A stretch of DNA of 64,000 nucleotides, taken from the NCBI GenBank assembly GCA_016490735.1, contig JAEMWC010000255.1, positions 667,501 through 731,500 of the forward strand. The letters are read 5' to 3'. This document shows positions 60,401-64,000 of the stretch, one piece after another (the stretch's first letter is position 1; every line of letters begins with the position of its first letter). A program made the translations under genes and the position numbers. The notes below the pieces were generated by a model. That model was not told where the DNA came from, did no database searches, and saw only the letters and a program-made list of their open reading frames with translations. The stretch is from Pachyseris speciosa. Taxonomy: Eukaryota > Cnidaria > Anthozoa > Scleractinia > Pachyseridae.

Positions 60401-63196
60401 AATTTCCAGAAATTTCAGTTCGAAACTAAATGGATTAGTTTGGTTCAACTGGAAAAGGTTTCGAAAAATAAGATTTGTTGAGTAGATTGCACCCATGCAT
60501 GAATTCTGTTAGGGTAATACTTAAGAGGGAATTAATGAATGTTTATTTTACTATCCTTAAAGTAACAGTTCGTCATTTCGGACCAAACTAGCAGCATTCA
60601 GTAGCTTTGAAAATCTTTCTCGCTGTCTCTGATAAAGCATGGTCAGTGTATGCCACGCTTGTATGATGTCAATTCTGTATGTAGCAAACTGAATGTCCAG
60701 GGGCGTAGCGAGGTTTTTGAATAGTTGTCGGCCTGTTTTTAACGCGAGAGTCGTTATCACGCCGAAGGAGTGTATCCAGCGCCGAAGTTGCGAACTTTAA
60801 GGGGGGTCCGAGGGTATGTTTCCCCGGGAAACGTTTTTTACTGAAACCTCTAAAACGCCATTTCGTGCATTCCTCAGACTCGAAAAGTGTTTATGAAGTC
60901 AAGATATATACCCTGAATTTTAGGATTATTTTGAACCAGAGAACCAAAATTTTTATCATACAGTATTCCCTAAGCAAGAAATGGCCGTTTTATTTGCCAT
61001 GAATGAATGTGATCTGAACTCCCCTTTACCACGCACACAAATTTGAGAAAGAAAAAAACTATTCCTAGAAGAAACTGGCGATGGCTCCGCTTCGCCATGG
61101 CTGCCCAGGAGTTTCGCTGTCTTGTCATATGTAAACACTGTACGATTGTCGGTAGCACTTTTCATATCCTGCTTGCTCCTACGTTTTCCCTTGCTTTCGT
61201 AGTCTCACCCTTACAGAGTGGTTGCGATTGTTGTGATCCTAACTAGTACGTTGATAAATTGCGTTTCCTTTTTATAACGTTCGCGAAGAATTTCAGGAAT
61301 TGTTTATCTCTCACAACGGCACATGCATGTAGGACGGGCAGGCTAAAAATTTGCAGGCCCGGGCTTACGGGCCTATAGGCTCGCTAGGCCCCTGATGTCT
61401 GTTGATAAATTTCGATATCAGCCAGTGAGTGTAATGAAAGCCGTAAGCCGCAGAATGTGTAATAACATCGATTATATACCTTCCTTATCTGTTTTGATTT
61501 CACAACTCCTTTTAGCAGTTGGAAGTCAATCCAGCAGGACTTTATAAGGACGGCGGGAATGTTGCGACTTCAAGAAGATAATAATTCCTGTGTCTGACTT
61601 ACCTTAACTAACCTCTAACAGATTCGGCAGCCAAGAACAAATCATTATGCAGTGAAACTTGTGCATAACTTCCAGAAAATACTGTATACTCTGACCTCAC
61701 TGCTTTACACATTCTGGCTTGCACCATTCGTCAACTATATTCATACTTCTTTTGAATCTCACAGTCTGCATCGAACATAGGTCATTATAGAATCAGTTGC
61801 TAATTTACTATGCAAATAATTTTAATTTTGTGAACCGTAACTTTGAATTCGCATTTCGCAATCTAATGAATGCATGGCCATCAAGTCATACAAACTGGTG
61901 TACACGTGCTTAGTATTCATCTTAAGTACGATTTTAACAGGTTTCTGATGTTGGAATCTGTGAATTAGCACGTATGTGTCCATTGGAGGAGATCGTAGTA
62001 TCTGGTGTGTCGAGTCTGACAGATCGCTCTATTTTTGCACTTGCCAATTGCTGTACTTCAACACTGAAAGAACTGTATGCGTCTGGATGTTCCATGATTA
62101 CCCAGGCAGCCATAAATTATCTCAAGGTATGATTCAGTAACGATCCATCTATCGATTTCTATCTTCAACATATGTATTTAACGATACGCAGATGCAGCTA
62201 TCAACGCTAACTTGTGTATTCTAAATAATTGTAGATTGAAGTGAACAATTTTCTTAATTACATGTAAGTAAAGTACGATCGTCCGGGTGAGTGTAGTTCT
62301 GAGAAGGATTGTTTGTGGTGACATTGACTGACGTTTCGACAAACTGAGCGGAAGTCATCATCAGAGTCAAGTGGTTTGTGTAACGTCAGGAGATGGTATA
62401 AGTACTCTGCTCGTTGATGTGATTGGTCAACGAGGTCGTGATGTTATTGGTCGTCTGTCAGTTAAGCCGTGATGTTATTGGCTGTGAAGACTAAAAGGTG
62501 ATTGGTGCGTTTCGATCCGCCTATGTCATATGTCATTAGGTATATTGTTAGTAACATTAATGAATAAAGGGGGTTAGTTTCTAAAGAAACTGTGGTGCCG
62601 CGTCGGTGGGGGAGTGAAACACGAAAATTTGGTTTATCAACGGAGTTGATGATGTAAATTGACCACCGTAAAGAGATTCAAAAAGCCGACATTTCGAGCG
62701 TTAGCCCTTCGTCAGAGCGAATCGAGGAATTGTGGGTTGTGTATGGTTTATATACAGGAGTTGGAGCTACACTATTGGTGGTAATGTGGTAACGTGGAAA
62801 ACAGGAATAAATTAATTGAATGATATCGTGGGATTAAGGGTGCCGGTTTGAAAGATGAATTTTTGCTCTAGATTTGTACGGCTTTTTGTGGTATCTTGAT
62901 GCAGGGAAAGGTTGGAGATCGACATGTGTTGTTTGGAATGGTTAGCGAGATTAAAATGTTCAGTAACTAAACTGGGAACCTATTTGTGATGCCGCTTATT
63001 CATTGTGACGGTTAAACAAACGTTCTCTGCTTTTGTTTAGGACTGCTGTTTGAAGAGGATATTCGTTGAACACCGCACACCAAATGTTGATCCTGATCAA
63101 CTAATGGCCAAAAATCTGGACACAGGAGAGTTTTGCAGGGCTGATCTTTTGCTGTCAGGGCCTGTTGTTCAGGATCCAGACTGGCTGACAGATTGA
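23156..63196 (+). CDS. LRR protein, candidate BC-box substrate receptor (9 exons)
   Basis: Joining 23156-23456, 24655-24935, 27003-27088, 52439-52487, 52906-53142, 57916-58137, 60055-60210, 61941-62126 and 63041-63196 gives 1674 nt (557 residues plus TGA), all with GT-AG introns and compatible phases. Residues 4-13 ([10 protein letters not shown]) fit the Elongin-BC box pattern SLxxxCxxxI. From ~residue 85 to 510 the protein is a chain of cysteine-containing LRRs with signatures such as [20 protein letters not shown] and [17 protein letters not shown]. The last ~50 residues ([13 protein letters not shown] to PDWLTD) form a non-repeat tail. AMN1-, ZYG11- and FBXL-like proteins share this style of LRR; I see no F-box. 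A role as a cullin-RING substrate receptor is inferred from the BC box only. Intron 3 is ~25.35 kb and full of transposons. No family name is assigned. Confidence 0.85.
23896..24266. mobile_element. MITE interrupted by another MITE
   Basis: Outer ends AAGGCCCTGGCAAACGGGGA and, inverted, AAGACCCTGGAAAATGAGGA. Interior text GTTTGGCAAACAGGGAAACA repeats the terminal theme. A second element (24046-24238) splits it near its right end. Confidence 0.65.
24046..24238. mobile_element. Inner MITE
   Basis: Terminal inverted repeat CTGTTTATACGAGAGAAAAT plus AAGC at both ends (about 28 bp). An inner CATTTATACGAG/CATTTATATGGAG motif repeats the theme. Confidence 0.8.
24655..24935 (+). CDS. LRR gene exon 2
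   Basis: Acceptor TACTTTTCAG, donor GTAAGT, 281 nt. The split codon G|AT restores [10 protein letters not shown] across the junction, a strong sign that the splice is right. It contains [20 protein letters not shown] and [18 protein letters not shown]. Confidence 0.88.
24936..27002 (+). other. LRR intron 2
   Basis: About 2 kb. It contains a minisatellite (26105-26355). 25190-25480 has two related TTCGATATAAAACTGTTTATG and TTTGACATAAAGCTGTTTATG blocks in direct orientation, probably a decayed repeat. Confidence 0.6.
26105..26355. repeat. Minisatellite, ~22-bp unit
   Basis: About ten imperfect copies of CACAAGCTTAGCGGTCAAGC plus GGTC or a variant. Several units are truncated to AAGCTTAGCGGTCCACAAG. 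It lies within intron 2 of the LRR gene. Confidence 0.92.
27003..27088 (+). CDS. LRR gene exon 3
   Basis: Acceptor AATTTTCCAG, donor GTGAGT at 27089, 86 nt. It reads [20 protein letters not shown] then SGSCPHLRE, ending with two bases of the split codon. The short exon is followed by the giant intron. Confidence 0.82.
27391..27423. repeat. (ATC)n microsatellite
   Basis: Eleven CAT/ATC triplets in a row. Confidence 0.95.
28677..29067 (-). repeat. BEL/Pao 3' LTR
   Basis: 391 bp. It carries 15 extra bases (around GTGCACGAACCTTTAACAC) relative to the other LTR and a handful of substitutions, so the insertion is not recent. Confidence 0.9.
29168..29570 (-). pseudogene. BEL/Pao pol C-terminus (DUF5641-like)
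   Basis: The minus frame includes [40 protein letters not shown] and an [12 protein letters not shown] end, the conserved tail after the integrase in BEL/Pao elements. A nearby frameshift (29570-29730) separates it from the integrase core. Confidence 0.8.
29733..30772 (-). pseudogene. BEL/Pao integrase, frameshifted
   Basis: The integrase core shows its three acidic residues, in VDCFGPF, SDNGTN and HMGGIWER. Upstream, in other frames, are an N-terminal zinc-binding block with [12 protein letters not shown] and a [12 protein letters not shown] motif. At least two frameshifts (near 30190 and 30375) break it. It would have joined cDNA into the target. Confidence 0.85.
30887..31330 (-). pseudogene. 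BEL/Pao RNase H region, broken
   Basis: The block [13 protein letters not shown], followed by [17 protein letters not shown], marks the end of a retroviral-type RNase H. Stops and frameshifts near 31135 and 31210 interrupt the N-terminal part. Confidence 0.7.
31325..32575 (-). pseudogene. BEL/Pao reverse transcriptase, broken
   Basis: Pieces in order: [37 protein letters not shown] then [24 protein letters not shown] (catalytic YADD), and [18 protein letters not shown], a block characteristic of Pao-type polymerases. Breaks lie near 32170-32225 and 31640-31665. Confidence 0.87.
32747..33185 (-). pseudogene. BEL/Pao protease
   Basis: The catalytic aspartate lies in [13 protein letters not shown]. 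The frame begins at [10 protein letters not shown], directly after the inserted LINE's 3' end, and changes frame near 32980. Confidence 0.8.
33190..36505 (-). mobile_element. L1/Tx1-type LINE inserted in BEL/Pao
   Basis: A 5'-truncated LINE in the same orientation as its BEL/Pao host. It begins in the linker upstream of the reverse transcriptase ([17 protein letters not shown]), carries a full reverse transcriptase and ends with a 3' UTR holding a (CA)n tract and an A/T-rich tail (plus strand 33166-33190). I cannot see a clear target duplication. The long intact frame says it is young. Confidence 0.85.
33282..33331. repeat. (CA)n microsatellite
   Basis: About 25 CA dinucleotides in the 3' UTR of the inserted LINE. 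Confidence 0.96.
33456..38297 (-). CDS. gag-LINE RT chimeric frame, 1613 aa
   Basis: Residues 1 to about 597 are BEL/Pao gag: a coiled-coil-prone N-terminus ([19 protein letters not shown]), a DUF1759-like middle ([18 protein letters not shown]) and zinc knuckles ([27 protein letters not shown]). Then, without a stop, residues ~598-1613 are an L1/Tx1-type reverse transcriptase: [64 protein letters not shown], and a C-terminal [20 protein letters not shown] zinc-like motif. The LINE's endonuclease is absent. The fusion came from in-frame insertion, so the ATG is that of gag. The reading frame is real, but expression of the joint protein is unproven. If made, it would place a nucleic-acid-binding gag on a LINE polymerase. 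Confidence 0.85.
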   Translation of the reverse strand: MLDSGASVDHVQKRIAQVRAALKNLSDCNAKLIQLLEGADMPDEVPRAQMYYVEAENDCSEVLRLAEHRVSVSCALNLLNGQLEDEVKPEDSVSQTSRSTKKSSSTTASSTRLKAAARKAALMACAQVLNDGLQLKRRQLELQHDEEQLNLRAKISEVEAEERVYQVFKERDGWSDDINPVRSSVKKSPFNPNVAEWSACKLNERKSAVTNIQDQQVKVEDQNPLQGKEQNVGSSSTLPDEPHLLQMISIMQLPNAELMTFNGDPLDFWVFMRSFDNSIGSAALDDSAKLNRLFQYCKVEALKVIKCCAVMSPSEGYARARVLLKGKFGDDYKISEMWVKKVTEGPVIRHGEGHRLQELADDLRSCKETLGAMNKLEEIDTCKSMVNIVERLPQSVQSQWRKLVVRSLETTNTYPSIADLVCFVSEAAHEVTDIVFGVSENKLLKPERGRGASFGVQAAETQQGPGCRGRGSDSKVKDTKTKHDACRLCKGGHDLSACSRFKAMSPGERLSFVWGKKLCFCCFDGRHVASQCTAGVVCGVEGCTARHSKSLPQSFTRPVKENFGEQQATPNPEASGHQVESHTYACSSPKQGQSKLALPISWKFNSSLIEDENYVLAINQKIPEWLEEFEKVTDKRVLWDLIKYRIRQFTMKFSKEKAYRRRQKLTEVETSLKQAEELLAAEPSESNLEKMEDLKMKYDSHFDYIARGAIIPSRATWYEKGEKNNKYFLGLESHRGKKSCIRKMFASDGTVTTNPKKIMKEIETFYSDLYAANEESLDKYHPLLHRPEIPKLSPDMSGLCEGRLSVKECFDCLNSFENIKSPGNDGLTVEFYKMFWNSLGNLLVDCLNYSYEVGELSNTQKQAVITLIEKKGKDKRKMGNWRPISLINVDAKIGSKAVATRIQKVLPDIIHFNQNAYVKGRTILDVVRTIDDILEYTQRKGIKGLLAAIDFQKAFDSVSRRFMFKALSAFNFGPSLIHWVKTFYNNISSAVMNNGYTTTPFQVLKGVHQGNPLSPYLFIICLEILAIDIRCNKEIQGILVDKEEIKLEIFADDLTVFLKNYTSLNALFATVESFTLCSGLQINYEKTEAMFLGEQDPKVAPAVSSVTNISIKKAVKILGVHFTYNQILWKKLNFEDILKSIREKLHLWNWRNLTIIGRIQIVKTFVIPIFMYRAGLVCIHKDIIKEANKIIFNFIWKGKDKVKRSTLISDVENGGLRAPHLESIIKTQRIICCKKLADAQPNSWKTILLHYLKPVGGKLLLGCGYDIKKLSIKLPKFYEECFQFLSEYSVAGAGNIEILDNNTRANIIVWNNKHICIDGKSIFHHALFEKGIITLEDLISDHNDFIVKGNPYRLGFIPMEVFYLRQILDALPVQWQNSLRSCGNKGGNAFVLNDFIKLWLKNKQVRLDKLISKNIYGVIRSKYETTPTAQSKFTEHYSSVYLDWQEIYNLPFKVVLDTKSMEFQYKILNRYLTTNSFLHKIGLIASPLCSFCHAESESLEHLFISCSFTQSFWMEFICWCKNMGIILEELSQTDKLFGIWDREDDFLILNQLLIIAKQYIYDCRRNTVRPSLRVFCTKLTYVYQLESQIAKLNNKEPSHILKWRKYMNSLSLA
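38689..39064 (-). repeat. BEL/Pao 5' LTR
   Basis: 376 bp, TG...CA. Its outer 218 bp are also the first part of the tandem array at 38847-39834. Confidence 0.9.
38847..39834. repeat. 3 x 329-bp tandem array on LTR edge
   Basis: Units start at 38847, 39176 and 39505 with GAGACTTACATATTTTTGGG, each exactly 329 bases apart. Each unit is the outer 218 bp of the 5' LTR plus ~111 bp of former host flank ending TTATTTCCAACATGT. Units differ at only a few sites. Confidence 0.95.
39875..40292. mobile_element. MITE
   Basis: Terminal inverted repeats ATTGRCCATGTTCTAAATGA and onward through GGGCCTGGGA (about 38 bp). No coding capacity. Confidence 0.8.
41474..41573. mobile_element. 100-bp hairpin MITE
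   Basis: Arms include GTGGTATACTGTGGAATATC plus CCAC on both sides. Outer parts (AGTTATGYAAYMCTTTC) are diverged. Confidence 0.8.
41579..41763. mobile_element. 185-bp TIR element
   Basis: Inverted ends TACCATGCCATAGAAAATAC at both sides. Two inner direct copies of CGATGGGAAGGTTSGATG lie in the body. Confidence 0.8.
41919..43885. mobile_element. Composite TA-flanked element with two direct MITE copies
   Basis: Outer ends CAATCTTGGACRAAACT are inverted, with TA on each side. Element A has the empty site (near 11430). 41919-42205 and 43610-43885 are direct copies of a ~280-bp MITE with its own inverted ends and a C-run/G-run hairpin (CCCCCCCTCCCCC against GGGGGGAGGGGG). The 1.4 kb between them has no recognisable gene. 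Confidence 0.8.
45674..46295 (+). pseudogene. LINE 3' end inserted in element B
   Basis: A frame reading [20 protein letters not shown], then [20 protein letters not shown] and [20 protein letters not shown] is the C-terminus of a CR1/L2-group reverse transcriptase. One internal TGA lies near 45839. The tail is (ATCTT)n at 46274-46295. Element A lacks it, so the empty site is known. Confidence 0.85.
47797..48196. other. No gene; C-run repeat
   Basis: Contains a CCCCCCCTCTCTAATACCCCCC tract near 47888-47925 related to 21440-21480. Nothing else is recognised. Confidence 0.4.
48253..48325 (-). pseudogene. tRNA-like unit 1
   Basis: A box TAGCTCAGTGGTTAGAGCA, B box GGGTTCAAATCCC, anticodon loop CTAGATC (AGA at 34-36) but no long variable arm as true tRNA-Ser needs. 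Position 1:72 and the 31:39 pair are mismatched. It is a tRNA-derived Pol III-type unit rather than a proven tRNA. Confidence 0.7.
48581..48653 (-). pseudogene. tRNA-like unit 2
   Basis: Identical by eye to unit 1 through both internal boxes. Confidence 0.7.
48915..48987 (-). pseudogene. tRNA-like unit 3
   Basis: Identical tRNA-like core; the adjacent T-run hairpin loop is one or two bases longer (eight T on the minus strand). Confidence 0.7.
49249..49321 (-). pseudogene. tRNA-like unit 4
   Basis: Same core as unit 3, including the longer T-run. Confidence 0.7.
49582..49654 (-). pseudogene. tRNA-like unit 5
   Basis: Same core as unit 1. It is the last minus-oriented copy before the inversion point. 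Confidence 0.7.
49787..49859 (+). pseudogene. tRNA-like unit 6 (inverted)
   Basis: Plus-oriented copy identical by eye to the others, head-to-head with unit 5. With it forms a ~370-bp palindrome. Confidence 0.7.
50262..51213 (+). mobile_element. hAT-like element with TTF-type zinc finger remnant
   Basis: The ends CAGTGCTCGACCTTA are inverted, and GCGTG flanks both sides (50257-50261 and 51214-51218). Inside, broken frames read [20 protein letters not shown] then [20 protein letters not shown], the TTF-type zinc finger found at the N-terminus of some hAT transposases and of ZNF862-like host proteins. The catalytic domain is missing. The 5-bp match in the flanks is shorter than the 8 bp usual for hAT, so class is tentative. 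Confidence 0.65.
51729..51780. repeat. (ATG)n microsatellite
   Basis: About 17 TGA/ATG triplets in a row. The poly-His frame on the other strand is not a gene. Confidence 0.96.
52439..52487 (+). CDS. LRR gene exon 4
   Basis: Only 49 nt: acceptor TCTTTCACAG, donor GTAGAA (weak). With the split codon GA|A it reads [19 protein letters not shown], exactly one LRR core. The fit across a 25-kb gap is the best evidence that exons 3 and 4 belong together. Confidence 0.82.
52906..53142 (+). CDS. LRR gene exon 5
   Basis: Acceptor TTCTGCTGCAG, donor GTGAGT, 237 nt, phase 0 at both ends. It reads [20 protein letters not shown] then [20 protein letters not shown] and [19 protein letters not shown]. Confidence 0.88.
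53188..53293. mobile_element. 106-bp foldback in intron 5
   Basis: Outer arms AACAATTAG(G/A)TTATG-like and inner arms GATAGCTGA/TCAGCTATC fold the whole stretch. Confidence 0.7.
53294..54435. other. Intron 5, no feature recognised
   Basis: Only diffuse AT-rich sequence and short open frames without family resemblance. Confidence 0.5.
54436..54805. mobile_element. MITE with GACGACGGCGACGGC ends
   Basis: Terminal inverted repeats TAGGGAGCTTTAGCAACGAC and onward through GACGGCGACGGCAACG (about 35 bp). The GC-rich triplet character of the ends is distinctive. Confidence 0.85.
55166..55238 (-). pseudogene. tRNA-like SINE head, inverted copy
   Basis: The opposite-strand partner, matching through the B box and T arm. 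Its 5' end (acceptor side) diverges in the spacer, so the head is partly lost. Confidence 0.65.
55252..55324 (+). pseudogene. tRNA-like SINE head
   Basis: Acceptor GACCTTG/CGAGGTC pairs in 7 of 7 (one G-T). T arm GTGGG-TTCGATT-CCCAC is perfect and the D arm is good. The anticodon stem ACGGT/ATCCG has two mismatches and position 33 is not T, so it is not a working tRNA. Pol III boxes are intact. Confidence 0.75.
55490..57010 (-). repeat. Inverted duplicate of 21575-22940
   Basis: Lies in LRR intron 5. It lacks the 94-bp hairpin found in the other copy but carries a more complete MITE (56304-56724). Similarity by eye is high enough to follow continuously but clearly not recent. Confidence 0.75.
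56304..56724. mobile_element. MITE, fuller copy
   Basis: Terminal repeats AAGCCCRGGCTAAACGATCA plus AACA at both ends (about 24 bp). A small internal GCTAGC(A/G)-centred hairpin lies at 56600-56645. Confidence 0.8.
57089..57133 (+). other. Possible cassette exon, weak
   Basis: Between LRR exons 5 and 6 a 45-base stretch has an acceptor GCACGTGCAG and donor GTAAGT and keeps phase 0 ([15 protein letters not shown]). Exons 5 and 6 already join to give a normal repeat without it, so inclusion would insert 15 residues in an LRR. Confidence 0.25.
57259..57442. mobile_element. Foldback MITE in intron 5
   Basis: Arms AGCAATATACCACATGTTTC and onward TATGGTTTATA mirror at the right end. Inner arms TGGGATGTTGGAAGAA mirror as well, giving a ~184-bp hairpin with small loops. 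Confidence 0.8.
57916..58137 (+). CDS. LRR gene exon 6
   Basis: Acceptor TCTTTACACAG, donor GTATAG (weak), 222 nt, phase 0. Its start [17 protein letters not shown] continues the repeat left open by exon 5. Later come [18 protein letters not shown] and a longer, atypical insert, [18 protein letters not shown]. Confidence 0.85.
58138..60054 (+). other. LRR intron 6
   Basis: Holds a hairpin (58326-58428), related TTTTCACATGTGAA inverted motifs (58608-58672) and the GTCATGGAAA-type repeat at 59580-59665. No gene is seen. Confidence 0.6.
58326..58428. mobile_element. 103-bp hairpin element
   Basis: Arms ACGGACTTTTATTCACGAGT onward to TTGCAAAACTT mirror at the right. The middle repeats GAACGAGTGAG twice around GCGCAGC. 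Confidence 0.8.
60055..60210 (+). CDS. LRR gene exon 7
   Basis: Acceptor CTTATTTCAG, donor GTATGT, 156 nt. It reads [20 protein letters not shown] then [19 protein letters not shown] and [12 protein letters not shown] second acceptor nine bases in (TTTTCAG|TTGAAG) would shift the frame and is not favoured. Confidence 0.85.
60211..61940 (+). other. LRR intron 7
   Basis: 1.7 kb without a recognisable element. 60700-60850 and 61325-61395 contain short GC-rich inverted motifs. Confidence 0.5.
61941..62126 (+). CDS. LRR gene exon 8
   Basis: Acceptor GATTTTAACAG, donor GTATGA, 186 nt. It reads [20 protein letters not shown], then [15 protein letters not shown] and [20 protein letters not shown]. 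Confidence 0.87.
62275..62512 (-). repeat. Penelope terminal-repeat remnant
   Basis: The reverse complement of this stretch follows 12245-12480 closely: GACCAATAACATCACG blocks, CTCCTGACGTTACACAAA, the hammerhead and CACTCACCCGGACGATCGT. Only the terminal part is present, with no coding sequence. Confidence 0.85.
62324..62370 (-). ncRNA. Penelope-type hammerhead ribozyme
   Basis: Minus strand: TTGACT, CTGATGA, T, GAC...GTC (stem II 3 bp), GAAA, CGTC, AGTCAA. Stem I is six perfect pairs, all core bases are intact, and stem II is better than in the copy at 12384. It lies in LRR intron 8, antisense. Confidence 0.85.
62636..62800 (-). repeat. Second Penelope end
   Basis: Contains a variant hammerhead (62675-62723) and the text that also starts the window (CGGTGGTCAATTTACATYAT). 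Downstream on the minus strand lies the CCTCGATTCGCTCTGACGA lead-in. Confidence 0.65.
62675..62723 (-). ncRNA. Variant hammerhead ribozyme
   Basis: Minus strand: GATTC-GCT, CTGACGA (C in place of the usual T), GGGC-TAAC-GCTC stem II (one G-T pair), GAAA, TGTC, GGC-TTTTT-GAATC. Stem I is 3 bp, then an asymmetric TTTTT loop, then 5 bp. Core changes may weaken activity. Confidence 0.65.
63041..63196 (+). CDS. LRR gene terminal exon 9
   Basis: Acceptor CTGCTTTTGTTTAG, 156 nt including TGA at 63194-63196. It encodes the non-LRR tail [19 protein letters not shown] ... [10 protein letters not shown]. An AATAAA follows 47 bases after the stop. Confidence 0.85.
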   Translation, partial: DCCLKRIFVEHRTPNVDPDQLMAKNLDTGEFCRADLLLSGPVVQDPDWLTD

Positions 63197-63242
63197 ACCT
63201 AAAACTGGCTTAATACGCATGCATTGCACTCGATTTTCTAAG

Positions 63243-63248
63243 AATAAA
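63243..63248 (+). terminator. AATAAA polyadenylation signal, LRR gene
   Basis: Canonical AATAAA 47 bases after the stop codon. A second AATAAAAATAAAA cluster lies near 63611-63622 and could serve a longer form. Confidence 0.6.
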
Positions 63249-63331
63249 GCTTCCAAGATTTCCAGCAGCTGGCTGTAATCCTCGTTGACTTCTGCCAGTG
63301 TAGATAGCTGCATGTGGAGTCACTCACTTAG

Positions 63332-63359
63332 AAACCCTAAACCCTAAACCCTAAACCCC
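63332..63359. repeat. Plant-type telomere-like heptamers
   Basis: Three AAACCCT units and one AAACCCC in a row. Animal telomeres are normally TTAGGG. It lies ~85 bases past the LRR poly(A) signal. Confidence 0.85.
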
Positions 63360-64000
63360 GACTGTCCAATCCCGTGCTACCAGCTTAGCGAGCACGGGTC
63401 AGTTTCTGCTGCGTAATGAACCGAGCCATACCTCACGTCACCCAACTGTATCAGATGGAAAAGTGGTCGGTTGACTGCATATGATTAGCTGCTGGTTTAG
63501 TCCGTGATGCAGATATATGATCTTGTGACGGTGGACTGTGCTCTGCACCAGATGTGTCGGTGACCAAATTAAAAATTTTTAAAAGATGTTTTTTCTTAAG
63601 ACCTGTTTAAAATAAAAATAAAAGCTCTCTTTTATACGAGCATGCTGTTTTTTTTGTTTGATGTTGTTGTTCTTGTAGTTAGTGTTGTTGGTTTTAAAGC
63701 CCGAAGTATATGTTATGAAGTTGATGTCCGGTATATTTCTTATTCCCATATTTCAAGGGTCAAGGTTAGTCCACACATGAATTGTGTGAGTTCCGAATTG
63801 CTTTGTCTTCTAGTTTGATTGTCGTAGTGATTTCTCGCTGTAGGCATGTCTGGGAATTCCTGTTGACCTTGGCTGAGACCTTCGTGATTTGTTTGGAAGA
63901 GGTCAATATTCCTTGTGTGTTTGCGTTGGTATGTTTGGGTGTTGTAGTTCCTGAATGAGCAATGTCTGGAGTTATTCATATCCCCACGGTCTGTAGTAAA
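63360..64000. other. No gene recognised
   Basis: Downstream of the LRR gene; AT-rich, with a T-run near 63652 and (TTG)n-like text near 63660-63695. Nothing coding is supported. Confidence 0.4.

Overview
This is eukaryotic, repeat-dense DNA and most likely comes from an anthozoan cnidarian such as a stony coral or sea anemone. The reasons are split genes with consensus GT-AG introns, Penelope-like elements with hammerhead ribozymes, a BEL/Pao LTR retrotransposon, several non-LTR retrotransposon lineages, tRNA-headed SINEs and many short inverted-repeat (MITE/foldback) elements. The organism is an inference; nothing in the window names it.

Two host genes are visible, both on the + strand. The first is the 3' end of a WD40 gene: two exons (12836-12980 and 15040-15146) and a poly(A) signal at 15517. 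The second is a leucine-rich-repeat gene reconstructed here from nine phase-compatible exons between 23156 and 63196, encoding 557 residues. Its N-terminus fits an Elongin-BC box, and about a dozen cysteine-containing LRRs follow, so a cullin-RING substrate-receptor role is a reasonable inference. Intron 3 is about 25 kb and holds most of the mobile DNA of the window.

Layout. 1-7.2 kb: a cut Penelope end, a (TA)n tract, a MITE, a nearly full LINE ORF (2.6-5.1 kb) and a decayed second LINE. 7.2-11.6 kb: element A, a long-TIR non-autonomous DNA transposon carrying nested insertions. 11.7-12.5 kb: Penelope endonuclease remnant with hammerhead. 12.8-15.5 kb: WD40 exons, with a MITE and a minisatellite in their intron. 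15.6-22.9 kb: SINEs, hairpin elements and a Penelope cluster arranged as an inverted repeat with three hammerheads. 23.1-27.1 kb: LRR exons 1-3. 28.7-39.1 kb: a decayed BEL/Pao element, with an L1/Tx1-type LINE fused in frame to its gag, followed by a 3 x 329 bp tandem array built on the outer LTR edge. 41.8-47.8 kb: element B, an inverted relative of element A with an exact 9-bp target-site duplication. 48.2-49.9 kb: five tandem and one inverted tRNA-like units, the whole array framed by an exact 12-bp direct repeat. 50.3-51.2 kb: hAT-like element. 52.4-63.2 kb: LRR exons 4-9, with a head-to-head SINE palindrome in intron 5. 62.3-62.8 kb: two more Penelope ends with hammerheads. 63.3 kb: a short plant-type telomere-like repeat.

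The most interesting material is (i) at least five well-formed Penelope hammerhead ribozymes plus variants, (ii) the tRNA-like array that seems to have inserted as one unit, (iii) the in-frame gag-LINE chimera, (iv) the inverted A/B pair that brackets the promoter and exons 1-3 of the LRR gene, and (v) the LRR gene itself as a possible BC-box receptor. No computation or database search was available; all boundaries come from reading the sequence.
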